64,000 nucleotides of DNA from Glycomyces niveus. GTDB lineage: Bacteria; Actinomycetota; Actinomycetes; Mycobacteriales; Micromonosporaceae. The position numbers were made by a program, and so were the translations under genes. Below are positions 10,262 to 18,819 of this stretch, piece by piece (the stretch's first letter is position 1; each line of letters starts with the position of its first letter). The notes below the pieces were generated by a model. The model was not told the DNA's origin. It worked only from the letters and a program-made list of their open reading frames with translations, and did no database searches. The stretch spans positions 414,046-478,045 of the forward strand of contig NZ_JAGFNP010000004.1 in the NCBI RefSeq assembly GCF_017592475.1, read 5' to 3'.

Positions 10262-10984
10262 GTGGCCATGAGCACTTTGCGCATCGTCTGGCTCTACCCC
10301 GACCTGCTGTCGACCTACGGCGACCGGGGCAACCTGCTGGTGCTCGCGCACCGCGCCCGCGCGCGCGGCATCGACGTGGAGCCCATGCAGGTCCGCAGCG
10401 ACCAGCGGGTCCCGCACACCGCGGACATGTACCTCATCGGCGGCGGCGAGGACGGCCCGCAGGCGGTGGCCGCCGACCGGCTGCTGCAGGACGGCGCGCT
10501 GAACCGGGCCGCCGAGGCGGGCAAGCCGATCCTGGCGATCTGCGCCGGGTACCAGCTCCTGGGCTCGTCGTTCTACGCCAACGGCCGCGCCTACGAGGGC
10601 CTGAACATCCTCGACCTGCGTTCGGACCGAGGCCCGTCGCGGGCCGTCGGCGAGATCGCCGGCGACGCGGCGCCGCAGCTGGGGATCGGGCAGATCACCG
10701 GGTTCGAGAACCACGGCGGCCGCACCCACCTGGGCGAGGCGGTGCAGCCGCTCGCGCGCGTGACGGCGGGCATCGGCAACGACGGCACCACCGAGGGCGC
10801 CTGGGCGGGGCACGTGATCGGCACGTACATGCACGGCCCGGGCCTGGCCCGCAACCCGCGCCTGGCGGACCTGCTGCTGGCGTGGGCGGTCGGCGTGGAC
10901 CCGTCGCAGCTCCCGCCGATCGACGACACGTGGCCGGAGCGGCTGCGCGCCGAGCGGTTCGGGGCGCTGGCGGCCGCGCAGTAG
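10262..10984 (+). CDS. gatD: Lipid II isoglutaminyl synthase, glutamine amidotransferase subunit GatD
   Basis: This 240-aa class I glutamine amidotransferase-like protein hydrolyses glutamine and passes ammonia to MurT. The nucleophile lies in AICAGYQ (Cys94) and the likely catalytic histidine in TYMHGPGLARN (His191). The YGDRGNLL segment near residue 20 is characteristic of GatD. GTG 10262 is taken as start because of the GA-rich sequence about 10 nt before it; ATG 10268 is an equally possible start two codons later. Confidence 0.95.
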   Translation: MAMSTLRIVWLYPDLLSTYGDRGNLLVLAHRARARGIDVEPMQVRSDQRVPHTADMYLIGGGEDGPQAVAADRLLQDGALNRAAEAGKPILAICAGYQLLGSSFYANGRAYEGLNILDLRSDRGPSRAVGEIAGDAAPQLGIGQITGFENHGGRTHLGEAVQPLARVTAGIGNDGTTEGAWAGHVIGTYMHGPGLARNPRLADLLLAWAVGVDPSQLPPIDDTWPERLRAERFGALAAAQ

Positions 10985-11045
10985 ACCGGCCCCCGGGGAA
11001 CGCGCATCGCGCTCGCATTTAGGCTGGCGAAACCACCCAGATGCG

Positions 11046-11068
11046 GTTAGTTTTGTCAGGCAACTAAC
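11046..11068. promoter_or_regulatory. Palindromic operator-like site before the GH42 gene
   Basis: A perfect inverted repeat GTTAGTT-N9-AACTAAC lies about 60 nt upstream of the beta-galactosidase ATG. An inner TTGTCAGGCAA core makes it resemble MarR-type operators. No regulator gene is adjacent, so the protein that binds here is unknown. Confidence 0.5.
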
Positions 11069-11126
11069 TGCCCCTTCGGGCGCGGCGCCCCGGCCGCGCC
11101 TGTGCGATGCGCGCGAGGAGAACCCC

Positions 11127-13040
11127 ATGGACTGGCCCAAAGGCGTCAGCGGACTGAGCTACGGCGGCGACTACAACCCCGAGCAGTGGCCCGAAGAGGT
11201 CTGGGACGACGACGTCATGCTCATGCGCGAGGCGGGTGTGAACCTCGTCAGCGTCGGCGTCTTCTCCTGGGCCAGGCTCGAACCGCGCCAAGGCGAGTAC
11301 GACTTCGACTGGCTCGACACCGTGCTCGGGAAGCTCCACGACGGCGGCATCGGCGTCAACCTCGCCACCCCGACCGCCTCCCCGCCGCCGTGGTTCACCC
11401 TCGCCCACCCCGGCGCGCTCAACACCCGCCCCGACGGCGTCCGGCAGGTGCACGGCTCCCGCGACACCTACGACATCTGCGCGCCCGCCTACCGCGAGGC
11501 CTCGCGGACGATCGCCGCGAAGCTCGCCGAGCGGTACGCCGACCACCCCGCGCTCGCGATGTGGCACGTCCACAACGAGTACGGCTCCGCCACGTTCTCC
11601 GCGCACGCCGAGCGGGCCTTCCGCCAATGGCTGCAGACGAAGTACGAGACCCTGGACGCGCTCAACGCCGCGTGGTGGGGCTCGTTCTGGAGCCAGCACT
11701 ACAGCGACTGGGAGCAGATCCTCGCCCCGCGCGCCACCCAGTACCTCGCCAACCCCGCGCACGAGCTCGACTTCAAGCGCTTCACCTCCGACGCGATGCT
11801 CGAGCACTACAAGGAGCAGCGCGACATCCTCAGAGCGGCGAACCCAGACGTCCCGATCACCACGAACTTCGTGTTCGGGCAGTGGGTTCCGGTCGACCAC
11901 TGGAAATGGGCGTCCGAAGTGGACGTCGTCGCGTTCGACTCCTACCCGTCCGCGCCCGACGAGCGCGCCGAGCAGCAGAGCGCCCTCCACGCCGACCTCT
12001 CCCGCTCCTGGGCCGGCGGCGGCGACTGGCTCCTCATGGAGCAGGCCGCCGGCACCCTCCACTCCAAGGACGGCCGGATCGCCAAGGCCCCCGGCCGCAT
12101 GGCCCGCCACTCCATGATGCACATCAGCCGCGGCTCCAAGGGCGCCATGTTCTTCCAGTGGCGGGCCGGGCGCGGCGGCGCCGAGCAGTGGCACTCCGCG
12201 CTCCTCCCCCACGCGGGCAAGAACACCCGCGTCTTCCGCGAGGTCGCCGAACTCGGCAACACCCTCCCCGGGATCGCGCACACCGTCGAGGCGCCCGTCG
12301 AGACCGACGTGGCGATCCTCTGGAGCCCCGAATCGTGGTGGGCCACCGGCGGCGGCGCCCACCTGCCCGGCCCCGTCGACTACCTCGAGAACGTCGCCCA
12401 GATCCACCGGGTCCTGCGCGACCGCGGCGTCGTCGCCGACTTCGTCGCCCCCGAAGGCGACCTCTCCAAGTACACGACGGTGATCGCCCCCACCACCTAC
12501 GTCCTGAGCCGGGCCGGCGCCGAGAACCTGCGCTGGTTCACCGCCGGAGGCGGCCGCCTCGTCGCCTCCTACCTCACCGGCGCCGTCGACGAGCACTGCC
12601 AGGTCTGGCTCGACGGGTACCTCGGCGGCATGACCGACCTCTTCGGCATCCGCGTCACCGAGCACCTCCCCCAGGCAGCCGGCGAACCCCGCGCCCTGTG
12701 GAACTTCGGCGCCGCCGAGCGCTTCTGCGAACTCGTCGAACTCCGCGGCGCCCAGTGCGTCACCCAGTACGCGACCGGCGACGTCATCGAGAACCAGCCC
12801 GCCGTCACCGTCAACCCCTTCGGCGAGGGCGAGGCCTGGTACGTCTCCTGCAAACTCGTCGACGACGCCTGGGACCGCCTCTTCGAAGAGCTCAAGCTCT
12901 CCGGGCCCGGCCGCCCCGGCCTCGACGTCGTCGACCGCGGCCCCTGGCGGTTCATCATCAACCACACCGACAAGGAAGCCCAGGTCGGACACGTCATCGT
13001 CCCCGGCGGCTCATGGGCCGTCGACCGCAAGCCCGAATAG
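11127..13040 (+). CDS. GH42 family beta-galactosidase
   Basis: This 637-aa glycoside hydrolase family 42 enzyme is predicted to be cytoplasmic (no signal peptide). The N-terminal TIM barrel starts with GGDYNPEQWPEE. The acid/base is Glu151 in HVHNEYG and the nucleophile is Glu304 in LLMEQAAG, both in the expected context. A trimerisation domain and a C-terminal beta-domain follow. It hydrolyses terminal beta-galactosides or related arabinosides; the exact substrate cannot be read from sequence. GGAG-like sequence lies 8-14 nt before the ATG. It has its own upstream palindrome and a downstream hairpin, so it is likely a single-gene unit. Confidence 0.93.
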   Translation: MDWPKGVSGLSYGGDYNPEQWPEEVWDDDVMLMREAGVNLVSVGVFSWARLEPRQGEYDFDWLDTVLGKLHDGGIGVNLATPTASPPPWFTLAHPGALNTRPDGVRQVHGSRDTYDICAPAYREASRTIAAKLAERYADHPALAMWHVHNEYGSATFSAHAERAFRQWLQTKYETLDALNAAWWGSFWSQHYSDWEQILAPRATQYLANPAHELDFKRFTSDAMLEHYKEQRDILRAANPDVPITTNFVFGQWVPVDHWKWASEVDVVAFDSYPSAPDERAEQQSALHADLSRSWAGGGDWLLMEQAAGTLHSKDGRIAKAPGRMARHSMMHISRGSKGAMFFQWRAGRGGAEQWHSALLPHAGKNTRVFREVAELGNTLPGIAHTVEAPVETDVAILWSPESWWATGGGAHLPGPVDYLENVAQIHRVLRDRGVVADFVAPEGDLSKYTTVIAPTTYVLSRAGAENLRWFTAGGGRLVASYLTGAVDEHCQVWLDGYLGGMTDLFGIRVTEHLPQAAGEPRALWNFGAAERFCELVELRGAQCVTQYATGDVIENQPAVTVNPFGEGEAWYVSCKLVDDAWDRLFEELKLSGPGRPGLDVVDRGPWRFIINHTDKEAQVGHVIVPGGSWAVDRKPE

Positions 13041-13048
13041 GGAGTTTC

Positions 13049-13072
13049 GGCCCGCCTCAACGGAGGCGGGCC
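13049..13072 (+). terminator. Hairpin terminator after the GH42 gene
   Basis: A perfect 10-bp stem (13049-13058 with 13063-13072) with an AACG loop lies 9 nt after the stop codon and immediately before the candidate -10 of the MFS gene. Confidence 0.65.
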
Positions 13073-13073
13073 A

Positions 13074-13079
13074 TACGCT
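13074..13079 (+). promoter_or_regulatory. Candidate -10 box for leaderless MFS transcript
   Basis: TACGCT fits TAnnnT and is followed by exactly 7 nt and the ATG at 13087. No Shine-Dalgarno is present, so a leaderless mRNA is likely. Confidence 0.4.
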
Positions 13080-13086
13080 CGACCAC

Positions 13087-14688
13087 ATGAGCGAACCCGC
13101 GCCCGCCGCACTCAGCAAGAGGGAGCTGTACACCCTCTTCGGCGCGCTCATGCTCACCATGCTCCTGGCCTCCCTCGACCAGACCATCGTCGGCACCGCC
13201 CTGCCCACCATCGTGGGCGACCTCAACGGCATGGGCGACTACACGTGGGTCGTCACCGCGTACCTCATCGCCACGACCGCCTCCACCCCGCTGTACGGGA
13301 AGCTCTCCGACCTCTACGGCCGCCGGCCGCTCATCCTCGTCGCCATCGCCATCTTCCTGACCGCCTCGGCCCTGGCCGGCCTCTCCCAGACGATGCTGCA
13401 GCTCATCATCTTCCGCGGCCTCCAGGGCCTGGGCGGCGGCGGCCTCATCTCCCTCGCGTTCACCGTCGTCTCCGACGTCGTCTCACCCCGCGAACGCGGC
13501 AAGTACCAGGGGTTCTTCGGCGCGGTCTTCGGCATCTCCTCCGTCGCCGGGCCCGTCCTCGGCGGCTGGCTCTCCGAAGTCGACTGGCGCTGGATCTTCT
13601 ACATCAACCTCCCCCTCGGCCTCGCCGCCATGGTCGCCGTCGACCAGGTCCTGCGCCGCCACCGCTTCCCCACCCGGCCGCGCCGCATCGACTACCTCGG
13701 CGCGGCCTGCCTCGTCCCCGCCGTCGTATGCCTCCTTCTCGCGGTGACCTGGGGCGGCAACGACTACGCCTGGAACTCCGTGGTGATCCTCGGGCTCTTC
13801 GCGGCCGCCGCGGTGCTCACGGCCGTGTTCCTCTACATCGAGACCCGCGCCGAAGAGCCGATCCTGCCGCTGCGCATGTTCAAGCAGGGCACGTTCGCGC
13901 TCGCCGCCGTCATCGCGCTCGTCTTCGGCGTCGCCATGTTCTCCGGGATCGTCTACATCCCGCTGTTCTTCCAGATGGTGCGCGGCTACTCGCCCACCGA
14001 GTCGGGCCTGCTCATGATCCCGATGATGGCCGGGATGGTCCTCACCTCGGTCTCCTCGGGGTTCGTGATCTCCCGGCTCGGCCGGTACAAGTGGTTCCTC
14101 GTCGCCGGGTCGGTCGTCATCACCTCCGGGCTCGCCCTGTTCACGCAGCTGCACGTCGACACGCCGCTGTGGCTCTCCAGCCTCTACCTGCTGGTGCTCG
14201 GCATCGGCATGGGCATGTTCATGCAGCCCTTGGTGCTCGCGATGCAGAACATCGTGCGGGTCGAGGACCTCGGCGCGGGCACCAGCACCAGCAACTTCGC
14301 CCGCTCCCTCGGCGGCGCGGTCGGCACCGCCGTCCTCGGAGCGGTCATGACCGCGAAGCTCAACGGCGAGCTCGCCGCGAACCTCCCGGCGGCCGTCGCG
14401 GAACTGAGCCCGGCCGAGGCCGCCGCCTTCGGCGGCACGGACCTCTCCGCCGTCATGGAATCCCCGACGGTCGTCGCGCACCTGCCCGAGCCGGTGCGGC
14501 TCGTCGTGCAGCAGGCCTTCACCGACGGCCTCGACCGCGTCTTCCTCGTCGCCGCCCTCATCGCGGCCGTGACCATCGTCCTCACCCTGTTCATGCCGAA
14601 CCTGACCCTCCGCGGCGCCGCGCCCGCGCGCGCCGGGGGCGACCCCGACGCGGCGGCCGCCGAGATCCGGGCCGAGACCGCCCCCTGA
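13087..14688 (+). CDS. MFS drug transporter, DHA2 (EmrB/QacA) family
   Basis: This 533-aa integral membrane protein has about 14 hydrophobic segments, the DHA2 hallmark. Motif A is GKLSDLYGRR near residue 77. Motif C-like GISSVAGPVLGG near residue 155 is the antiporter signature. It begins DQTIVGTALPTIVGDL, typical of EmrB/QacA proton-coupled drug exporters. The substrate is unknown. It is flanked upstream by the GH42 terminator and followed 30 nt later by the oxidoreductase gene, which may be co-transcribed. Confidence 0.93.
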   Translation: MSEPAPAALSKRELYTLFGALMLTMLLASLDQTIVGTALPTIVGDLNGMGDYTWVVTAYLIATTASTPLYGKLSDLYGRRPLILVAIAIFLTASALAGLSQTMLQLIIFRGLQGLGGGGLISLAFTVVSDVVSPRERGKYQGFFGAVFGISSVAGPVLGGWLSEVDWRWIFYINLPLGLAAMVAVDQVLRRHRFPTRPRRIDYLGAACLVPAVVCLLLAVTWGGNDYAWNSVVILGLFAAAAVLTAVFLYIETRAEEPILPLRMFKQGTFALAAVIALVFGVAMFSGIVYIPLFFQMVRGYSPTESGLLMIPMMAGMVLTSVSSGFVISRLGRYKWFLVAGSVVITSGLALFTQLHVDTPLWLSSLYLLVLGIGMGMFMQPLVLAMQNIVRVEDLGAGTSTSNFARSLGGAVGTAVLGAVMTAKLNGELAANLPAAVAELSPAEAAAFGGTDLSAVMESPTVVAHLPEPVRLVVQQAFTDGLDRVFLVAALIAAVTIVLTLFMPNLTLRGAAPARAGGDPDAAAAEIRAETAP

Positions 14689-14718
14689 CCGACGCTCAGT
14701 GCAACGCAAGGAGGAACC

Positions 14719-15333
14719 ATGGAGATACTCATCGTCGGCGCGGGCGGCATGGCCCGCGGCATCGGCCTGCGGCTCGTCCGCGGCGGCCACCAGGTCCGCA
14801 TCGCCGACCGCGAACCCGACAGCGCCGCGGCCCTCGCCGAGGAGCTGGGAGCAAGCGCCTCCGGGGAAGCGCTCGACAGCGCCGCGGGAGCCGAAGTCAT
14901 CGTGCTCGCGATGCCGTACGAGAGCAACAAGCAGGTCGCGGAGATGTGGGCCGGCCAGCTGTACGGGAAGATCGTCGTCGACATCAGCAACCCGGTCGAC
15001 TACGAGACCTTCGACAGCCTCGTAACCCCGCCCGGGAAGTCGGCGGCCGAAGAGATCGCCGAGGCCGCGCCGGGCGCGCACGTCGTCAAGGCCTTCAACA
15101 CGACCTTCGCGTCCCGCCTCGCGAACACCGGCAGGCTCGACGTCTTCATCGCGGGCGACGACCTCGACTCCCGCAAGCGGATCGCGAACCTCTGCACCGA
15201 CGCCGACCTCCGCCCCATCGACGTGGGCGGCCTCAAGCACGCCCTCGCCCTCGAGTCGATACAGCTGCTCCACATGAAGGTCCAAGGCGAGATCGGCGGC
15301 AACTGGTCCACCGCCCTCACCTTCGCACCCTGA
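14719..15333 (+). CDS. NADPH-dependent F420 reductase-like NAD(P)-binding protein
   Basis: This 204-aa single-domain Rossmann protein of the F420_oxidored/NpdG-like family has the dinucleotide motif GAGGMARG at residues 7-14 of an ILIVGAGG start. VLAMPYES and VVDISNPVDY are family-typical segments, as is VVKAFNTTFA further on. Family members transfer hydride between NADP and F420 or act as 6-phosphogluconate-like dehydrogenases; which cofactor pair is used here cannot be told. A good GGAGG Shine-Dalgarno precedes the ATG. Convergent with the toxin gene. Confidence 0.85.
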   Translation: MEILIVGAGGMARGIGLRLVRGGHQVRIADREPDSAAALAEELGASASGEALDSAAGAEVIVLAMPYESNKQVAEMWAGQLYGKIVVDISNPVDYETFDSLVTPPGKSAAEEIAEAAPGAHVVKAFNTTFASRLANTGRLDVFIAGDDLDSRKRIANLCTDADLRPIDVGGLKHALALESIQLLHMKVQGEIGGNWSTALTFAP

Positions 15334-15350
15334 CGAAACCGGGCGGCCCG

Positions 15351-15734
15351 CTACACGGTCGAGTCGACCACGAAGTCGCGGCCGAGGCCGAGCAGGACGG
15401 CGTCCGCCGTCATCAGGGTCAACCGGTGCTGGTACGCCTGCGAGACGATCAGCCGGTCGAACGGGTCGTGGCGGACCAGCTCGGGGAAGTCTCGGATGCC
15501 CTCGGCGTGGTCCGCCGAGATCTCGAGGAGCTCGAGCCCATTGGCCGCGGCCTGGTCCGCGAAGTCGTCCGGGATCTTCAGCTTGCCGAGCACCGACTTG
15601 ATGGTCAGCTCCCAGATCGTGGCGACCGAGACGTGTACTGCCGCAGCCGACTCGATTCGCTGCCGGGCCCGGGCCCCGAGCCGGGGACTGTCGTTCATGA
15701 CCCACAGCGCCGTCTGGCTGTCAAGCAGGAGCAT
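15351..15734 (-). CDS. PIN-domain toxin (VapC-like)
   Basis: This 127-aa PIN-domain ribonuclease is the predicted toxin of a type II pair. It opens LLLDSQTALW (first acidic residue Asp5), has WELTIKS with the conserved Glu, and HDPFDRLIVSQA with the second acidic cluster, followed by a late LMTAD. These are the PIN active-site acids. The HDPFDR motif puts it in the Sll0205-like PIN group usually paired with Phd/YefM antitoxins. Its ATG lies inside the antitoxin gene (14-nt overlap), giving coupled translation. Confidence 0.92.
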   Translation of the reverse strand: MLLLDSQTALWVMNDSPRLGARARQRIESAAAVHVSVATIWELTIKSVLGKLKIPDDFADQAAANGLELLEISADHAEGIRDFPELVRHDPFDRLIVSQAYQHRLTLMTADAVLLGLGRDFVVDSTV

Positions 15735-15966
15735 CGGCGTCTCCGTAGAACATCTCCTGGATGTCGGGGTCGACTTCGAACACAGCGTCGTCGTACTCGA
15801 GTCGGCCCTTCAAGCCCCCGAACACCACGGGCCGGTCGCGGTGCGGGACGAGGTCGACGACCGGCTTGCCCGCTTTCGCGATGACGATGTGCTCGCCCCG
15901 GGCGGCACGATCGATCAGCCGAGACAACTGGGTCTTGGCCTCGTGGATGTTCACGACGTACGCCAT
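15721..15966 (-). CDS. Phd/YefM-type antitoxin
   Basis: This 81-aa protein has an N-terminal Phd/YefM fold: VNIHEAKTQLSRLI, a late IAKAGKPV and the DLVP turn. It has an acidic C-terminus that would neutralise the PIN toxin. It probably binds its own promoter as a dimer. The ATG at 15966 has no Shine-Dalgarno but is preceded 6 nt earlier by TAGACT, so the message is likely leaderless. Confidence 0.92.
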   Translation of the reverse strand: MAYVVNIHEAKTQLSRLIDRAARGEHIVIAKAGKPVVDLVPHRDRPVVFGGLKGRLEYDDAVFEVDPDIQEMFYGDADAPA

Positions 15967-15972
15967 ACAGCC

Positions 15973-16002
15973 AGTCTAGCAAATTAGCCAGACTTAGCTA
16001 AG
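15973..16002 (-). promoter_or_regulatory. Toxin-antitoxin promoter/operator with nested palindromes
   Basis: The TAGACT -10 box (15978-15973) is embedded in an imperfect palindrome, GTCTAGC-N6-GCCAGAC, at 15974-15993. A perfect 10-bp palindrome CTTAGCTAAG (15993-16002) abuts it. Their position on the -10 fits autorepression by the antitoxin dimer. The region is much richer in A/T than its surroundings. Confidence 0.6.
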
Positions 16003-16090
16003 TTCACCTGGAGATGAGCGGGGCCTGGCCCCGGTCGGGGCGGATCCGCCGTCGTCTTGTCCCTGGAAGCCGCTGCGCGAGCGCCGGCGG

Positions 16091-16756
16091 TCAGTTCGGG
16101 AGGGCGACCCGGAAGCCGATGGCGCGGTAGGCGGTCGCGGTGAGGAGGGCCGCTTTGGGTTCGGCGATGTCGCCGAAGTGGACGACGGGTTTGAGGCCGG
16201 TGAGGCGGGGGTCTTCGAGGATGCCTTCGACCGGGCCGCCGGTGACGAGGGCGTCGAACTCGGCGTTGCCGAGGACGGCGAAGACGGCGTCGCGGGCGCG
16301 CTTCTCGGCGGCGTGGGCCTGGCCTTCGCGGCGGCGAGCGAAGCGCTGCTGGGACTGGCCGCCCGCTTTGGTCTTGCCTTGGACGTAGGCGGTGTCGGTC
16401 TTGGAGGCCTGCACGCGGCCGTCCTGGAGGATGCCGACCGAGTACGCGCCCTTCCTCGCGAGGAGCACGGCGATGCGGCGCGGCTCGAGGGCGTAGTCGC
16501 GCAGATGCGCGGCGGCTTTCAGGGGGTCGTCGTCGAGCAGCCAGCCGGCGGGCAGGCCGCCGGCCAGTGTCCAAGTGACACTGGCCGACACGCCTTCGTT
16601 CGATTCGATCGTCCAGGCGTCGCCGTCCGCTCGGTGCGAGGCGATGCCGCCGTTACGGGTCGCGAAGTTCTCGACCCAACGCGGGAGCCGTTCAGGCTCG
16701 ACCTCGACGATCTTCCCACCGCCTGAAGCCGCGCGGACTTTAGACGTTGAAGCCAA
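16091..16756 (-). CDS. acVLRF1 family peptidyl-tRNA hydrolase
   Basis: This 221-aa protein matches the actinobacterial Vms1-like release factor 1 family (acVLRF1), related to eukaryotic Vms1/ANKZF1, which frees stalled nascent chains from tRNA on split 60S subunits. The central VQGKTKAGGQSQQRF segment carries the GGQ-like GxxGQSQ catalytic loop, followed by an Arg-rich RRREGQ stretch. No ATG is available: the best start is TTG 16756, inside the end of the preceding sufT gene (17-nt overlap). It is the last gene of the suf operon. Confidence 0.85.
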   Translation of the reverse strand: MASTSKVRAASGGGKIVEVEPERLPRWVENFATRNGGIASHRADGDAWTIESNEGVSASVTWTLAGGLPAGWLLDDDPLKAAAHLRDYALEPRRIAVLLARKGAYSVGILQDGRVQASKTDTAYVQGKTKAGGQSQQRFARRREGQAHAAEKRARDAVFAVLGNAEFDALVTGGPVEGILEDPRLTGLKPVVHFGDIAEPKAALLTATAYRAIGFRVALPN

Positions 16757-17078
16757 GTGCCCGGAGCTGGTCGCGGCCGTCGTCGGTGATCTTGTCGGGG
16801 CCCCACGGCGGGATCCACACCCAGTTGATCTTGAGGTCGGCGGCGAGGCCGCCCTCGGGCCCGCTGCACAGGGCCGAGCGGGACTGGTCCTCGATGACGT
16901 CGGTCAGCGGGCAGGCCGCCGAGGTCAGGGTCATGTCGAGGGTGACGACGTTCTGCTCGTCCACGTGCACGCCGTAGATGAGGCCGAGGTCGACCACGTT
17001 GATGCCCAGTTCGGGGTCGACCACGTCTTTCATGGCCTCGAGGATGTCGTCCTCTTTGGCCTTCACGGTGTCGGTCAT
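16740..17078 (-). CDS. sufT: SufT-like metal-sulfur cluster assembly factor (DUF59/MIP18)
   Basis: This 112-aa protein of the DUF59/PaaD-MIP18 family has the DPELGINVVDLGLIYGV signature and the conserved cysteine in TSAACPLTDVI. SufT-type proteins help mature or deliver Fe-S clusters. Start ATG 17078 has AAGGAC 7 nt upstream and overlaps the sufU stop (ATGA). The earlier in-frame start at 17153 would run through the end of sufU. Confidence 0.93.
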   Translation of the reverse strand: MTDTVKAKEDDILEAMKDVVDPELGINVVDLGLIYGVHVDEQNVVTLDMTLTSAACPLTDVIEDQSRSALCSGPEGGLAADLKINWVWIPPWGPDKITDDGRDQLRALGFNV

Positions 17079-17530
17079 GCGTTCGTCCTTCCGGAGGAGG
17101 CTTCGGCGCGGATCAAGGCGTCCTGGAACGCCTTCCAGCCCAGCAGTGCGCATTTGACGCGCATCGGGTACTTCGAGACGCCCGCGAACGCGACGGCGTC
17201 CTCAAGAGACTCTTCGTCGCCCTCGGACTGGCCCTTGGAGTTCATCAGCTCGGTGAACTCGGCCAGCTTCGCCAGCGCGTCGTCGACGGTGGCGCCGTTG
17301 ACGAGTTCGTACATCACGGAGGCGGAGGCCTTCGAGATCGAGCAGCCGACGTTGTCGTAGGAGACGTCGGCGACCTTGTCGCCCTCCACGTGGACCCGGA
17401 GGGTGATCTCGTCGCCGCAGGTCGGGTTGACCTGGTGCGACTCGCCCTCGTAGGGCTCGCGCAGGCCCGCGCCGCGGGGGCGCTTGTAGTGGTCCAGGAT
17501 GACTTCCTGGTAGAGCTCGTCGAGATTCAT
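17075..17530 (-). CDS. sufU: SufU zinc-dependent sulfurtransferase
   Basis: This 151-aa SufU protein takes persulfide from SufS. It has three conserved zinc cysteines in NPTCGDE, NVGCSIS and RVKCALL, plus the DHYKRPR start typical of SufU/IscU-like proteins and the insertion that separates SufU from IscU. Start ATG 17530 overlaps the sufS stop by one base (TGATG), which suggests tight stoichiometric coupling to SufS. Confidence 0.96.
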   Translation of the reverse strand: MNLDELYQEVILDHYKRPRGAGLREPYEGESHQVNPTCGDEITLRVHVEGDKVADVSYDNVGCSISKASASVMYELVNGATVDDALAKLAEFTELMNSKGQSEGDEESLEDAVAFAGVSKYPMRVKCALLGWKAFQDALIRAEASSGRTNA

Positions 17531-18798
17531 CAGCCGAACACCTTTCGCACCTGGCCCAACGCCTCCACGAGCCGGTCTATTTCCTCGTGGGTGTTGTAGA
17601 GGTACCCCGAGGCGCGCGTGGTGGCGTTGACGCCGAACCGCTCGCAGGTGGGTTTGGCGCAGTGGTGGCCGACCCGGACGGCGATGCCCTCGGCGTCGAG
17701 GATCTGCCCGACGTCGTGCGGATGGACCCCTTCGAAGGTGAAGGAGACGGTGGCGCTGCGCCCGATCGGCACTCGCGGGCCGATGATCTCGAGGCCTTCG
17801 ACGGTCTCGAGCCGTTCGAGCATGTAGCCCGCGAGCTCCTTCTCGTAGGCGCGCACGTTCGCCATGCCGAGCTTGTCGAGGTAGTCGACGGCGGCGGCGA
17901 GGCCGACGGCCTCGGCGATCGGCGGCGTGCCGGCCTCGAACTTGGCCGGCGCGTCGGCGAAGGTGGTGCGCTCCATCGTGACGGTCTTGATCATCGAGCC
18001 GCCCGTGAGGAACGGGGGCATCGCGGCGAGCAGGTCCGCTTTCGCCCACAGGACGCCGATGCCGGTGGGTCCGAGCATCTTGTGGCCGGTGAAGGCGATG
18101 AAGTCGACGCCGAGTTCGGTCACGTCCACAGGGAGGTGCGGCACGGACTGGGAGGCGTCGAGCCCGACCAGGGCGCCGACCTCGCGGGCGCGCCGCGTGA
18201 TCGGCGAGGTCGGGTTGACCGTGCCGAGCAGGTTGGCGACGTGGACGAAGGAGACGACCTTGCACCGCTCGGTGATGACCTCGTCGAGCGACTCGAGATC
18301 GAGCCGGCCGTCGTCGGTGATGCCGATCCACTTGAGCGTCGCGCCGGTGCGCAGGCACAGCTGCTGCCACGGGATGAGGTTGGCGTGGTGCTCCATCTCG
18401 GTCACCACGACCTCGTCGCCGGGGCCGAGCTTGAAGCGCGGGTCGGCGGCGGGGTCGAAGGCGGCGTTCTGGAACGCGTAGGCCATCAGGTTGATCGACT
18501 CGGTGGAGTTCTTGGTGAACACCACTTCGTCGGGGCTCGGGGCCCCGATGAACGCGGCGACCTTGGCGCGGGCGCCCTCGTAGGCCTCGGTGGCCTCGGC
18601 GCCGAGCGTGTGGACCGAGCGCGAGATGTTCGCGTTCGAGTGGTCGGTGAAGCGGCGCATGGCCTCGACCACCTGGACGGGCTTCTGCGAGGTCGCAGCC
18701 GAGTCGAGGTAGGCCAGCGGCTTGTCCCCGATCCTGCGCTGCAGGATCGGGAAGTCGGCGCGAATGGCCTCGACGTCGAGCTTGCTTGCAGCCTCCAC
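17530..18798 (-). CDS. sufS: Cysteine desulfurase SufS
   Basis: This 422-aa PLP enzyme of the group II (SufS/CsdA) class abstracts sulfur from L-cysteine. The PLP lysine is Lys240 in FTGHKMLGPTG. The persulfide-carrying cysteine is Cys380 in RVGHHCAKP, with the short group II loop. The start codon is GTG 18798, with an AGGAAG sequence about 10 nt upstream. Fourth enzyme of the suf operon after SufB, D and C. Confidence 0.97.
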   Translation of the reverse strand: MEAASKLDVEAIRADFPILQRRIGDKPLAYLDSAATSQKPVQVVEAMRRFTDHSNANISRSVHTLGAEATEAYEGARAKVAAFIGAPSPDEVVFTKNSTESINLMAYAFQNAAFDPAADPRFKLGPGDEVVVTEMEHHANLIPWQQLCLRTGATLKWIGITDDGRLDLESLDEVITERCKVVSFVHVANLLGTVNPTSPITRRAREVGALVGLDASQSVPHLPVDVTELGVDFIAFTGHKMLGPTGIGVLWAKADLLAAMPPFLTGGSMIKTVTMERTTFADAPAKFEAGTPPIAEAVGLAAAVDYLDKLGMANVRAYEKELAGYMLERLETVEGLEIIGPRVPIGRSATVSFTFEGVHPHDVGQILDAEGIAVRVGHHCAKPTCERFGVNATTRASGYLYNTHEEIDRLVEALGQVRKVFG

Positions 18799-18819
18799 GG
18801 GCTCCTTCTTCCTGGTTGG

